The notes under the pieces: model-generated | What the model was told of the DNA's origin: nothing | What the model saw: the letters and a program-made list of their open reading frames with translations, nothing else | Databases searched by the model: none | Shown: positions 18,601-25,518 of the stretch, in pieces | Numbering within the stretch: position 1 is the stretch's first letter | Layout of the letters: every line of letters begins with the position of its first letter | Assembly: GCF_025252405.1 (NCBI RefSeq) | Contig: NZ_CP104307.1 | Span: 4,836,001 to 4,900,000 of the forward strand | Reading direction: 5' to 3' | DNA: 64,000 nucleotides | From: Flavobacterium sp. TR2 | Lineage (GTDB): Bacteria > Bacteroidota > Bacteroidia > Flavobacteriales > Flavobacteriaceae | Position numbers and translations under genes: made by a program

Positions 18601-19661
18601 AGAATTGGAATGTTGGAGCTGAAAAGATTAAAGGCTATAAAGCAGACGAAATTGTCGGAAAATATTTTGCTGTTTTTTATACCGAAGAAGATCAGAAAGC
18701 CAAACTGCCCGAGAAACTTTTGGAACTCGCTAAAGAAAAGGGAAAAGTTGTACATGAAGGCTGGCGCGCACGCAAAGACGGAAGTTTGTTTTGGGCAAGT
18801 GTAGTTATTACCGCTGTTCATAATAAAAAAGGCGATGTTATTGGTTTTTCAAAAGTGACGCATGATTTAACGGAAAGAAAAAAAGCCGATGACAAATTGA
18901 AAATGAATGCATTGGAGCTTGAGCAAAAAAACAATGAACTGGAAGAAATGAACAAAGAACTCCAATCTTTTGCCTATATCTCAAGCCATGATTTGCAGGA
19001 ACCGCTCCGAAAAATACAGACTTTTGCTTCGCAGATTATAGAAAAAGAAGCAGAACATTTATCAGAAAACGGAAAAGATAAATTTAAAAGAATGCAGAAC
19101 GCCGCGCAACGAATGCAGACTTTAATTAATGATTTATTAGCCTATTCGAGAACAAATGCCCAAGAACGCATTTTCATAAAAACAGATCTAGCCCAGATTA
19201 TCAATGAAGTAAAAGAAGATTTAACTGAAGAACTGGAACAAAAAAGTGCCGTAATCGAAATTGAGCAAACCTGTGAAGTTGACATTATTCCGTTTCAATT
19301 CAAGCAATTGCTTTACAACTTGATTAGTAATTCATTAAAATTTTCTAATCCTGATATTCCAATTGTAATTAAAATTAAAAGCAAAGTTGCTTTAGGAAAA
19401 GATTTAGAAAATGAAAAACTGATTCCCGCCAAGAAATATTGCCATATAGCAGTTTCTGATAACGGAATTGGTTTTGAAGCGCAATACAACAAAAAGATAT
19501 TCGAAGTTTTCCAGCGTCTTCACGGCAGGGACCGCTATAACGGAACTGGAATCGGATTGGCGATTGTGAAAAAAATTATTGAAAACCACAACGGAATCAT
19601 CACCGCATCGGGTATTCAGAACCAAGGCGCTTCTTTTGACATCTATATTCCTGTAGGATAA
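15642..19661 (+). CDS. Soluble multi-PAS sensor histidine kinase (about eight PAS domains)
   Basis: About 1339 residues with no membrane segment. Roughly eight PAS units follow one another (approximately 30-155, 165-285, 290-415, 420-545, 555-670, 675-800, 805-930, 955-1075), each ending in a PAC-like VTxxTE/DVTEKK linker. The dimerisation domain carries the phosphoacceptor in SSHDLQEPLRKI (His near 1116), and the ATPase domain has the N box NLISNSLKFSN, DNGIGF and GTGIGLAIVKK. I start at ATG 15642 instead of the in-frame TTG at 15636. It is cytoplasmic and probably integrates several small-molecule or redox inputs; the ligands are unknown. The partner is the receiver protein encoded just upstream. 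Confidence 0.93.
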   Translation: MDHKKNEHYFLSQEGEMGNLIRSADWSKTSLGNPENWPQSLKTMTAMMLGNPFGMYIAWGENYTQLYNDAFRPILGVSKHPEALGRSSRETFSEIWDTIGPMFADVMKGRAVSFPDFKVPLHRNGYTEDCFFDFSYSPIKIEDGSIGGILVTVIETTEKKIVADALQESNARFMNNIMQAPVAMCIFKGENHIVEIANEQMLQLWGTKAENVINKPIFEALPGLKKQGFDEILHHVFTNGKKITTDELFVQLSRNGQTENTYINFVYEALRETDGTISGVAAIATEVTAQVLARSKVEESEQKIRQLVENAPFPIAVYVGKEMRIELANDSIIKVWGKGPDVIGKTYTEILPELKGEPIFKQVETVYETGKSFHSQNTRIDLVVDNALKTSYFNYSFTPLYDLNGKVYAVMNTAVDITDLYLAKQKIEESDKRFRNTVRQAPVGITILRGPEYIVEMANEAYLKLVAREEETFVGRPLYDSLPEVKETVSTLLDNVLNTGIPFHGIEVPVPLNRYGKIETSYFDFLYHPLKEENGSISGILVTVTEVSEKVEARKKIELNEERLRIVVEASELGTWELNVKTRIPTYSQRYLEIIGGYTEEVTLTHDELLEHLHPDDMHIRNKGFKEALNTGFLNYEVRVIWKDQSIHWIEGKGKVFYDENHEPEKLIGTIRDITEEKKYQQKIEESEKKLRNLIMQSPVPKAILKGNDFVIEMANFVLLNNIWKKEETEVQGKKILELFPELNRQKYAKLLKEVYESGNVYSESESLLFIDNEKNGNQFYVDFEFAPLRESDNSISGIRMTLIDVTEKVETRKKIEESEKRFRSLTESIPQLIWETDAEGNALFTSGKWFEYTGIEPGVEGSWQKMIHPDDFEENVKIWQHSLATGEMYRCDVRMRRKDGSYRWHTVIGEPVFGPDNKIVKWVGAFTDIHTEKAFTHELEQQVTARTRELIQINESLRKSEERYHLMVEEVQEYSILYLNPNGIVENWNVGAEKIKGYKADEIVGKYFAVFYTEEDQKAKLPEKLLELAKEKGKVVHEGWRARKDGSLFWASVVITAVHNKKGDVIGFSKVTHDLTERKKADDKLKMNALELEQKNNELEEMNKELQSFAYISSHDLQEPLRKIQTFASQIIEKEAEHLSENGKDKFKRMQNAAQRMQTLINDLLAYSRTNAQERIFIKTDLAQIINEVKEDLTEELEQKSAVIEIEQTCEVDIIPFQFKQLLYNLISNSLKFSNPDIPIVIKIKSKVALGKDLENEKLIPAKKYCHIAVSDNGIGFEAQYNKKIFEVFQRLHGRDRYNGTGIGLAIVKKIIENHNGIITASGIQNQGASFDIYIPVG

Positions 19662-19683
19662 AATTTATCACTAAAAAGATAAA

Positions 19684-19719
19684 AAAAACGGAAACTTCTT
19701 AATTGCAGTTTCCGTTTTT
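19684..19719. terminator. Bidirectional intrinsic terminator after the PAS kinase gene
   Basis: AAAAACGGAAAC pairs with GTTTCCGTTTTT around a 12-base loop, between the convergent kinase and lipoprotein genes. Confidence 0.8.
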
Positions 19720-19757
19720 CCATTTCAAAACAAATTGAAATTATCTCAAAACATTTT

Positions 19758-20174
19758 TTATCTGGTATAAACAGTAATTACACCGGTTGTTTTGTCTTTA
19801 ATTTTTAGCTCTTTGTTAGTAAGATTCATAATATCACTAGTTGAACTTACATTTCCAACAGTAATAGTCAAATCATTATGAGATCTTACATAGGTTCCAG
19901 TAGTTTCTGTCAATGCGCAATCGCTTCCATTATAATCGCCAATGACCGCAGCATTACTTAGTCTTAAGTCTAAATAATCTCTATTACACCCAGCTGCATT
20001 TTGAGGGGCATCAACCAATACTTCCTGTCCATTAACAATTGTTCCTGTTTGGCTTAGATTATATTTCCCTTGAATTGGAACTATTGTTTCTCCTTCATTA
20101 TCGTCGTTACTACAAGAGGTTACGAACATTCCCGCGCTTAAGGCTAATACGAATAAAAAGTTTCTATTTTTCAT
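19758..20174 (-). CDS. Small secreted lipoprotein, lipocalin-like
   Basis: The 138-residue protein has a lipoprotein signal ending FVTSCSNDDNEG, where the DDNE after the cysteine resembles a Bacteroidota surface-export signal. The remainder is predicted beta-rich (IQGKYNLSQTGTIVNG, then LTITVGNVSSTSDIMNL) and resembles lipocalin-like domain lipoproteins, with two further cysteines (AAGCNRDY and GSDCAL) that may form a disulfide. Function unknown. It is monocistronic and convergent with the PAS kinase gene. Confidence 0.6.
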   Translation of the reverse strand: MKNRNFLFVLALSAGMFVTSCSNDDNEGETIVPIQGKYNLSQTGTIVNGQEVLVDAPQNAAGCNRDYLDLRLSNAAVIGDYNGSDCALTETTGTYVRSHNDLTITVGNVSSTSDIMNLTNKELKIKDKTTGVITVYTR

Positions 20175-20288
20175 GATTTATTTGTTTTTTATTAATTTAA
20201 TTCAATAATGCTAAATTAAAAGTAAATACTTACAAATAATTTCATGATTTTGCGGATATTTTACATAAATCGCATTTTAATAGATTTT

Positions 20289-21233
20289 TTACTTTTTTAC
20301 ATATTTATTCAAAATATATCTTGTTACAGGTTTTAAAGGACTATTGCTTTCAGGATGTCTTCCATGTCCGTTAAAAAAATCGATTCCGTTTGCTGTTTTG
20401 CCATACCAGACAATAGCATCACCATTTTTATTAAAGAAAGCCGTTGTATCGCATACCTTTATTTTTTTTAAATCAAAAACGGTTTTGTCAAAAGGCTCCA
20501 CAACATTAAAGCTTCCTAAACCTTTCACTTCCAAATCACAGCTTACTTTTTCATAGTGATCGCCCGACCATTGCATACATTGTTTTTGAAAGAAAGCGAG
20601 ATAAATCATTATCGCTAGCCCGGCAGAAAAAGCTGCAACTAATGAATATCTAATTATCCTAGATTTTATTGGCTCTCCTGCCGCAACAAAAGTTGCTATA
20701 GGAATTGGCGCCATTTCTGCTGGAGATTGAATTTGCTCTAATTCATCATTTTTTGAATTGGCATTGTCTATTATCTTATCCGCAAAAACATCTAGAGAAA
20801 CTTCTTTCTTAGGTGGCGGCGCGGTATCTCTTAACTCATCTATTAATTTCTTTTCTTCTGCACTAAGCTGTTTTCTATATTCATTAAAAGGTCTAGGCTG
20901 TAAATCAACCAGTATTGCTGCCAATTGAATAGTATCTTCAGCTGGGTTTTCAGTTTTACCCAAAAAGAATCTCTTAACCGATTCTAATTTGTTCAGCTCA
21001 TCATCTCCAAACAAGTTTTTTTTATTCTTATCAAATGGAAATTCAAAAAAAGATTCAAACATAAGCAGGTCTTCCTTTTTAGTATTTGCATTAAATCTTT
21101 TGATGCACAAATTTCTAAGATTTGCCGCTGTCGGAGAATTTAAATTATGTGAATATTCCCCGTTTTTTTCCTCTTCATACTTTGCTTTAATCGCATTTTT
21201 ATAATCTTCAAAAGTAATGGTTGACATAGGCAT
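20289..21233 (-). CDS. Unrecognised one-TM protein, cassette copy 1 (paralogue of the protein at 32009-32638)
   Basis: I do not recognise a named family. The cytoplasmic N-terminal domain (about 1-125) begins TFEDYKNAIKAKYEEEKNGEY and contains IQLAAILVDLQPRPFNEY; both stretches are closely matched in the paralogue at 32 kb. A linker, one membrane span (IIRYSLVAAFSAGLAIMIYL, about 190-210) and a 100-residue external domain follow. The paralogue ends just after its membrane span. The gene is divergent from the small lipoprotein and sensor kinase genes, with a phased repeat array between. A second ATG at 21227 is equally possible. A signalling or anti-regulator role is only inferred from position. 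Confidence 0.75.
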   Translation of the reverse strand: MPMSTITFEDYKNAIKAKYEEEKNGEYSHNLNSPTAANLRNLCIKRFNANTKKEDLLMFESFFEFPFDKNKKNLFGDDELNKLESVKRFFLGKTENPAEDTIQLAAILVDLQPRPFNEYRKQLSAEEKKLIDELRDTAPPPKKEVSLDVFADKIIDNANSKNDELEQIQSPAEMAPIPIATFVAAGEPIKSRIIRYSLVAAFSAGLAIMIYLAFFQKQCMQWSGDHYEKVSCDLEVKGLGSFNVVEPFDKTVFDLKKIKVCDTTAFFNKNGDAIVWYGKTANGIDFFNGHGRHPESNSPLKPVTRYILNKYVKK

Positions 21234-21247
21234 TTGAACTTTTTAAA

Positions 21248-21335
21248 ACTTTCCTAAAGTACTTTACTCGACTTTTTATGACTTTCTGGAACTTATCCTG
21301 ACTTTAAGAAAATATATTCGACTTTCCTGACTTTA
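21248..21335 (+). repeat. Helically phased direct repeats (ACTTT every 10 bp), candidate regulator-binding array
   Basis: ACTTT or ACTTA begins at 21261, 21271, 21281, 21291, 21301, 21321 and 21330, with one more ACTTT at 21248. The 10-bp spacing puts all copies on one face of the helix. The array ends about 30 bases before the -7 box of the small-lipoprotein promoter and just upstream of the divergent membrane-protein gene, where an activator would bind. Confidence 0.6.
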
Positions 21336-21361
21336 CGCTCCTTACAGCCCTAAACCCAATA

Positions 21362-21369
21362 TAACTTTG
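21362..21369 (+). promoter_or_regulatory. -7 element TAACTTTG, cassette copy 1
   Basis: An exact match to TAnnTTTG; transcription from near 21376 would produce a leader of about 230 bases before the small lipoprotein ATG at 21607. No clear -33 element is present, consistent with dependence on an activator. Confidence 0.5.
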
Positions 21370-21378
21370 CCTCAACAA

Positions 21379-21600
21379 AATTAGTTATCGCTTTGATCTG
21401 CAGGTCAAAAAGCAAATGTACAAAACTAGTTTATTTACAAAGTGTGGAAAACCGTAAGACGGATTTTATCCGGGAAGTATAGATGAAAATCTTGCGGTTC
21501 TACACACTTCACTTCCCAATCAAAATTTGGTATTGCCATTTAAAAGCCAACCTGGAAAAAGATTTCGGGCAGCAATACCCTTGTTCAACTTTTAAATTTT
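21379..21600 (+). ncRNA. Structured leader RNA with conserved pseudoknot, copy 1
   Basis: Four stems can be drawn: TTAGTT (21381) with AACTAG (21424); GCTTTGA (21390) with the TCAAAAAGC segment (21405); a long stem 21440-21509 (AAGTGTG with CACACTT, AACCGTAAGA with TCTTGCGGTT) enclosing a small CGGAT/ATCCG hairpin; and GGTATTGC (21529) with GCAATACC (21572). In addition GGGAAGT in the long stem's loop (21472-21478) is complementary to ACTTCCC (21511-21517) downstream of it, an H-type pseudoknot. The same pairings, with compensating changes, occur upstream of the paralogous lipoprotein at 33 kb. I know no named RNA family that fits. Confidence 0.6.
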
Positions 21601-21606
21601 AAAAAA

Positions 21607-21795
21607 ATGAAAACATTATATTTATGGGGAGCGTACATCCTATTGTCAACTACATTATTTTCTTGTACAGCTGATGAATTTGAAACAGCTAAAGGCAAAA
21701 CAGAGGTAAAAACCAATACAATTCCGGCGAAAAATATGCAGGCCACCGGACCAGACGACGATCCGGTTGTGGTACCGCCACCGCCAAAGAAATAA
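21607..21795 (+). CDS. Small lipoprotein of the duplicated sensor cassette, copy 1
   Basis: A 62-residue protein with a lipoprotein signal (lipobox LFSC at residue 20) followed by TADEFETAKGK, a flexible middle, and an acidic/proline tail (GPDDDPVVVPPPPKK). The paralogue at 33183-33365 has the same layout: SCTPDEYETP and a Pro/Lys tail. It lies between the structured leader and the TPR sensor kinase gene on the same strand and is probably the kinase's regulatory partner or a signal-releasing protein; that is inference. No database family is recognised. Confidence 0.7.
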   Translation: MKTLYLWGAYILLSTTLFSCTADEFETAKGKTEVKTNTIPAKNMQATGPDDDPVVVPPPPKK

Positions 21796-21843
21796 TTTAA
21801 AATTTATGAAAAAAATCTGTAATTTATAATAAATTACTATTTT

Positions 21844-21882
21844 CGGGGAAAGTAAGATTTATGTTACGATCCCCGTTTTTTT
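21844..21882 (+). terminator. Terminator-like hairpin whose loop holds the sensor kinase start codon, copy 1
   Basis: CGGGGA (21844-21849) pairs with TCCCCG (21870-21875) and is followed by seven T residues. The kinase ATG at 21861 lies in the 20-base loop. The same arrangement is found in copy 2 at 33405-33443, which argues for function as an attenuator or translational gate rather than chance. Confidence 0.65.
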
Positions 21883-23555
21883 ATTTGCTAACTTTTCTCT
21901 TTTTCTTTTCTTGCAAAGAGAAGACAATTGCACCTGCTAAGGTAGATCTCAATCGCGAGAAAGCCTTAAAACTAAGAGATCTTGGCATCGAAAATCTCCA
22001 AAGCAAAAACTACAATGGCGCTTTTTATAATTTTAATAAATCAAAATTAGATTTTGAAATTTTAAAGGACAGTGCCAATATTGTCTACAATTTAATTCAG
22101 ATGGCTTCTATCCAGCAGATAAATGGAGATTATTACGGAAGCAAAGAAACACTTACAGAAGCACTTCCGTACGTGAAAAAGAAAGACATTTACTCGGTTT
22201 CCATAAATAATTTTTTCGGAATTGCAGACAAGGAGCTCGCTCTTTATGATGATGCCATTTATTATTATAAGGAAGCGATAAAAGATGCCGAAAACAATGT
22301 TTCTAAATTCTCTCCTCTAAATAATATTGCTGTTATTTACATTGAGCAAAAAAAATACGAAAAAGCAATTCAGATTTTAGAATCGATTTTAAATGAAAGC
22401 CAAATTTCAAAACAAAGTAAAGCGCGTGTTTTAGATAACCTTGGTTTTGCCTATTTTAAAATTGGCAATACTGACAAAGGGCTTGCGTTAATGCATGAAG
22501 GCCTTAAAATTAGAAATGAAATTCAAGATTTATACGGAATTATTGGGAGCAATCTTCATCTGGTTCAGTACTACTCAAAAACCAATATTCAGAAATCTAA
22601 TGCGTATGCCGTAAATGCATACGAAATTGCCACAAAACTTAATAGTATCGACGAGCGTTTAAAAGCATTATCTTTTCTTATCTCAAACGATTCGAAGGCT
22701 CAAAACGCTTATGCGCAAAAATTCATTTTTTTAAACGACAGCATAATAAAAGTTCGAAACAATTTTAAAAATAAGTTTGCCCGAATAAAATACGATTCAA
22801 AAAAAGAAAAGGACGAAAACCAAAAACTGAGGCTAGAAAAAGCTGAAAATCTAATTGCCCTTAAAGACGCCGAAAATGAGAGAAACATTTTTATTGCGTG
22901 CTTTGCTGTTTTCTTTTTCCTATTGGTTTACTTAAAAAAACAATATGATAACCGAAACCGCATTGAAAAAATGAAAACTGCATACGATATCGAAACCCGA
23001 ATCGCAAAAGATATCCATGACGGATTAGCAAATGACGTTTTCCATGCTATCACATACACGCAGACTCAACCTTTAGCAAACGAAAGCAATAAGGAAAATT
23101 TACTTCAAAAACTCGATAACATCTACTCACGCGTTCGCGGAATTTCAAGAGAAAATAATGATATTGATACGGGCTCAAATTTCGCTAGTAATTTAAAAGA
23201 AATGCTCTCTACTTATAATAGCACTCAGACAAACGTTATTATTAATGGTGTTGAAAAAATAAATTGGGATTCGGTTGAAGATTTAAAAAAGATTGCCATT
23301 CAGAGAGTTTTACATGAATTAATGGTCAATATGAAAAAACACAGTGAAGCTCCTGTTGTATCTATTAAATTTGATGCTAACGCAAATGCGCTGCTCATTG
23401 ATTATAGCGATAACGGAAAAGGCTGCGAAAAATCAAAAATTGTAAAAAATGGTCTTCAAAATATGGAAAACCGTATTTTGTCTAATAAAGGAACTATTAC
23501 TTTTGACACTGAACCAAATAAAGGTTTTAAAGTAAAAATAACAATGCCTAAATAA
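21861..23555 (+). CDS. TPR-domain sensor histidine kinase with lipoprotein-like signal, cassette copy 1
   Basis: The 564-residue protein starts MLRSPF and has a hydrophobic signal ending in a lipobox-like FFFSCKEK. Residues 30-300 are tetratricopeptide repeats, presumably periplasmic. A coiled linker leads to one membrane helix (about 341-358), then a HisKA_3-type dimerisation segment RIAKDIHDGLANDV with His near 386, and an ATPase domain (VLHELMVNMKKHSEAP, DNGKGCEKS, GLQNMENRI). This is the NarL/LuxR-partnered kinase class, and a LuxR-like response regulator gene follows after 6 bases. The start codon sits in the loop of a terminator-like hairpin. It is clearly paralogous to the kinase at 33.4 kb. 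Confidence 0.92.
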   Translation: MLRSPFFYLLTFLFFFSCKEKTIAPAKVDLNREKALKLRDLGIENLQSKNYNGAFYNFNKSKLDFEILKDSANIVYNLIQMASIQQINGDYYGSKETLTEALPYVKKKDIYSVSINNFFGIADKELALYDDAIYYYKEAIKDAENNVSKFSPLNNIAVIYIEQKKYEKAIQILESILNESQISKQSKARVLDNLGFAYFKIGNTDKGLALMHEGLKIRNEIQDLYGIIGSNLHLVQYYSKTNIQKSNAYAVNAYEIATKLNSIDERLKALSFLISNDSKAQNAYAQKFIFLNDSIIKVRNNFKNKFARIKYDSKKEKDENQKLRLEKAENLIALKDAENERNIFIACFAVFFFLLVYLKKQYDNRNRIEKMKTAYDIETRIAKDIHDGLANDVFHAITYTQTQPLANESNKENLLQKLDNIYSRVRGISRENNDIDTGSNFASNLKEMLSTYNSTQTNVIINGVEKINWDSVEDLKKIAIQRVLHELMVNMKKHSEAPVVSIKFDANANALLIDYSDNGKGCEKSKIVKNGLQNMENRILSNKGTITFDTEPNKGFKVKITMPK

Positions 23556-23561
23556 GAGCCT

Positions 23562-24230
23562 ATGTTTAAAAAAGTAATTATAGCTGAGGATTTTGAAGAA
23601 TTCAATTTAGCCATAAAACAAACTTTGAATGATTTCAATATTGACAATTTTCAGCACGCAAAATATTGTGATGATGCTTTTCTTAAAGTTAGAAAAGCGA
23701 TTCAGGATAAGGAGCCGTACGATTTATTGATCAGTGACCTTTCGTTTAAAAAAGACCATCGCGAAGTAAAAATTGGCAGTGGCGACGAACTCATTCAAAA
23801 AGTACGCGAACTGCAGCCTGATATTAAAATCATTGCCTACTCTATTGAGGATAAAAGCGTTCGTATAAAATCACTTTTTGAGGATTCTGAAATTAATGCT
23901 TTTGTTCTAAAAGGCCGCAATAGCATTGACGATCTTAAAAAAGCGCTTACCTTAATTTCATCTTCCGAACAAAAATTTATTTCGCCCGAAGTTGCTTCTG
24001 CGCTTCAGGAAAAAGGCAACTACGAAATAGACGATGTCGACATAAAAATCTTAAAATATTTATCTGACGGAACGTCTCAGGATGAAATTATAGAAATCTT
24101 TAAGAGCAATGATATAAAACCAAATAGCAAAAGTGCTATGGAAAAAAGATTAGCAAAACTAAAAGACTTTTTCAAGGCTAATAATACCATTCACTTAGTT
24201 TCGATTACAAAAGATATGGGGATAATTTAA
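23562..24230 (+). CDS. Response regulator with receiver and LuxR-like output domain
   Basis: The 222-residue protein has an N-terminal receiver domain (VIIAEDFEEF acidic pocket, phosphoacceptor Asp-59 in LLISDLSF, IIAYSIEDKS, and AFVLKGRNS with the conserved Lys) and a C-terminal helix-turn-helix from about 155 (DVDIKILKYLSDGTSQDEII). The receiver is slightly unusual: the insertion KKDHREVKIGSGDE follows the phosphoacceptor. It lies 6 bases after the TPR kinase and ends at a terminator. The second kinase cassette has no such gene, so this protein may serve both kinases and bind the phased repeats upstream of one or both cassettes. Confidence 0.9.
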   Translation: MFKKVIIAEDFEEFNLAIKQTLNDFNIDNFQHAKYCDDAFLKVRKAIQDKEPYDLLISDLSFKKDHREVKIGSGDELIQKVRELQPDIKIIAYSIEDKSVRIKSLFEDSEINAFVLKGRNSIDDLKKALTLISSSEQKFISPEVASALQEKGNYEIDDVDIKILKYLSDGTSQDEIIEIFKSNDIKPNSKSAMEKRLAKLKDFFKANNTIHLVSITKDMGII

Positions 24231-24251
24231 ATTCCAATTTTCTCCTTATTT

Positions 24252-24277
24252 AAAGCTCCTTTCGGAGCTTTTTTTTA
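24252..24277 (+). terminator. Intrinsic terminator after the response regulator
   Basis: AAAGCTCC pairs with GGAGCTTT over a TTTC loop and is followed by a T run. It ends the lipoprotein/kinase/regulator transcript. Confidence 0.85.
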
Positions 24278-24337
24278 TTTCCAAAAATTAAAATATCGCA
24301 TTATGGATTTCCGTAAAATACTGGTTTTTATTGGTTT

Positions 24338-24345
24338 TACTTTTG
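24338..24345 (+). promoter_or_regulatory. -7 element TACTTTTG for the small secreted basic protein
   Basis: An exact TAnnTTTG match between the terminator and the ATG at 24372. An in-frame ATG at 24303 lies upstream of this box and is therefore unlikely to be the start. Confidence 0.45.
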
Positions 24346-24371
24346 GATTAAATAATTTAAAAATTAAAAAC

Positions 24372-24530
24372 ATGAAAAAATTAGCTATTTTATTTAGTTT
24401 ATTCTTCTTAGTTCTTGGAGGAAGCATTGAAGCTCAAAGTGGACATTACAAAGGAGGAAAAGGAAGTTCTCATAAAGGAGGAAAGTACAAAAACTCAAGT
24501 ACCAATAATCACTACAAAAAAAGAAAATAA
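24372..24530 (+). CDS. Small secreted basic Gly/Lys/His/Ser-rich protein
   Basis: Starting at ATG 24372 the product is 52 residues: a clear signal peptide (KLAILFSLFFLVLGGSIEAQ) with cleavage after AQ, then a strongly basic repeat-like tail (SGHYKGGKGSSHKGGKYKN) ending in KKRK. A longer reading from 24303 would put 23 residues before the signal peptide and would span a promoter box. Similar short tails occur on secreted Flavobacterium proteins; function unknown. It opens the group of small-protein genes that leads into the TerB/vWA operon. Confidence 0.6.
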   Translation: MKKLAILFSLFFLVLGGSIEAQSGHYKGGKGSSHKGGKYKNSSTNNHYKKRK

Positions 24531-24618
24531 TACTTAAAACTTCGATTGACATTAAATCAAGATTAAGTCAAAAGAAGTTTCTCAGTCACAAAAACTTTAA
24601 TTAACTAAATCTTAAAAG

Positions 24619-25104
24619 ATGGGCTTTCGATTTCAAAAAAGAATAAAGCTTGGAGGAGGACTTGGTTTGAACATTAGCAAATCCGGAATCTCTCCAAGTT
24701 TTAGAACAAAAATAGGAACTTTCAGCAAGAATGGTTATTCTACAAAAACTGGCATCCCTGGCGTGAGATATCAAAATAGCGGATGCCTTATAATATTTGC
24801 CTTCACAGGAATTCTTGCATTTATCAATTTAAATAATCTAATCATGAAGTATAAAAAAATCATAACAATTTCTATTTCCTTATTAATACTTACAGGCATT
24901 ATAATTTCTTGTTCAGATTCAGGAGATTCGGGAGATTCGGGAGAAACAAGTTCGAATTCTGGTTCAAATTCAAATTGTCCGACAAAAACCTGTGGTGATT
25001 TTTCAACTAGAGCTCAGGCACAAGCAGCATATAATAGTAACAAAAGTTGTTACAAAAACCTTGATGCGGATGGAGACGGAATTGTATGTGAAAATATGAA
25101 ATAA
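24619..25104 (+). CDS. DUF4236-like domain fused to a lipoprotein-like segment and an Excalibur domain
   Basis: The 161-residue protein begins with a DUF4236-type segment (GFRFQKRIKLGGGLGLNISK, then GIPGVRYQNSG, residues 1-55). Two hydrophobic stretches follow; the second is preceded by Met-76 and reads like a lipoprotein signal ending IIISCSDSGDSGDSG. The C-terminus is an Excalibur-type calcium-binding domain (CGDFSTRAQAQAAYNSN, then DADGDGIVCENMK). Internal initiation at 24844 would give a separate secreted Excalibur lipoprotein. Function is unknown, though Excalibur domains occur in extracellular nucleases and surface proteins. Confidence 0.75.
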   Translation: MGFRFQKRIKLGGGLGLNISKSGISPSFRTKIGTFSKNGYSTKTGIPGVRYQNSGCLIIFAFTGILAFINLNNLIMKYKKIITISISLLILTGIIISCSDSGDSGDSGETSSNSGSNSNCPTKTCGDFSTRAQAQAAYNSNKSCYKNLDADGDGIVCENMK

Positions 25105-25119
25105 ACAAACCAAAAAACC

Positions 25120-25515
25120 ATGATAACACTAGAACTAAAAAGCCATTTTTTAAGATTATATCAAATGGCATTGTCTGATGATCAATTTGATGTTTTAGAA
25201 CTTCAAATGCTATATCATTTTGCAGACGAAAGAGGAATTCCAAAAGAAGAACTCGATAAACTCTTTCTGAATCCGATTAATGCTGAATTTATTGTTCCCG
25301 AAGCTTTGCATACAAAAATTGAATATTTATACGATCTTACCCGAATTATTTGGGCTGACGGAAAAATAACCGACGACGAATTAAATATGCTGAGAAAGTA
25401 TTGTAGAAAATTTGATTTTATCGAAGAAAACATCAATGATTTATCTGATTATCTGATTGATTGTGTTCAGAAAAAAATTGGCAAAGAAGAAATTATTAGT
25501 CAACTAAACGCTTAA
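25120..25515 (+). CDS. TerB-like (tellurite resistance fold) protein
   Basis: The 131-residue all-helical acidic protein shows the TerB pattern: an N-terminal helix with ALSDDQFDVLELQMLYHFAD (acidic metal-binding-like residues plus DExE-like cluster) and a second half-repeat IIWADGKITDDELNMLRKYC with the typical W-A-D-G-x-I-x-x-x-E motif. TerB-like domains bind metal and sit at the membrane with TerC or von Willebrand A partners. The next two genes follow at 3 and 4 bases and encode a membrane protein and a vWA lipoprotein, consistent with a Ter-like membrane complex. Confidence 0.75.
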   Translation: MITLELKSHFLRLYQMALSDDQFDVLELQMLYHFADERGIPKEELDKLFLNPINAEFIVPEALHTKIEYLYDLTRIIWADGKITDDELNMLRKYCRKFDFIEENINDLSDYLIDCVQKKIGKEEIISQLNA

Positions 25516-25518
25516 GTT

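Noticed and set aside
21379..21600. Known riboswitch (TPP, cobalamin, SAM type) or 6S RNA
   Set aside because: None of the conserved core motifs of these families could be found, and the gene downstream is not a metabolic gene.
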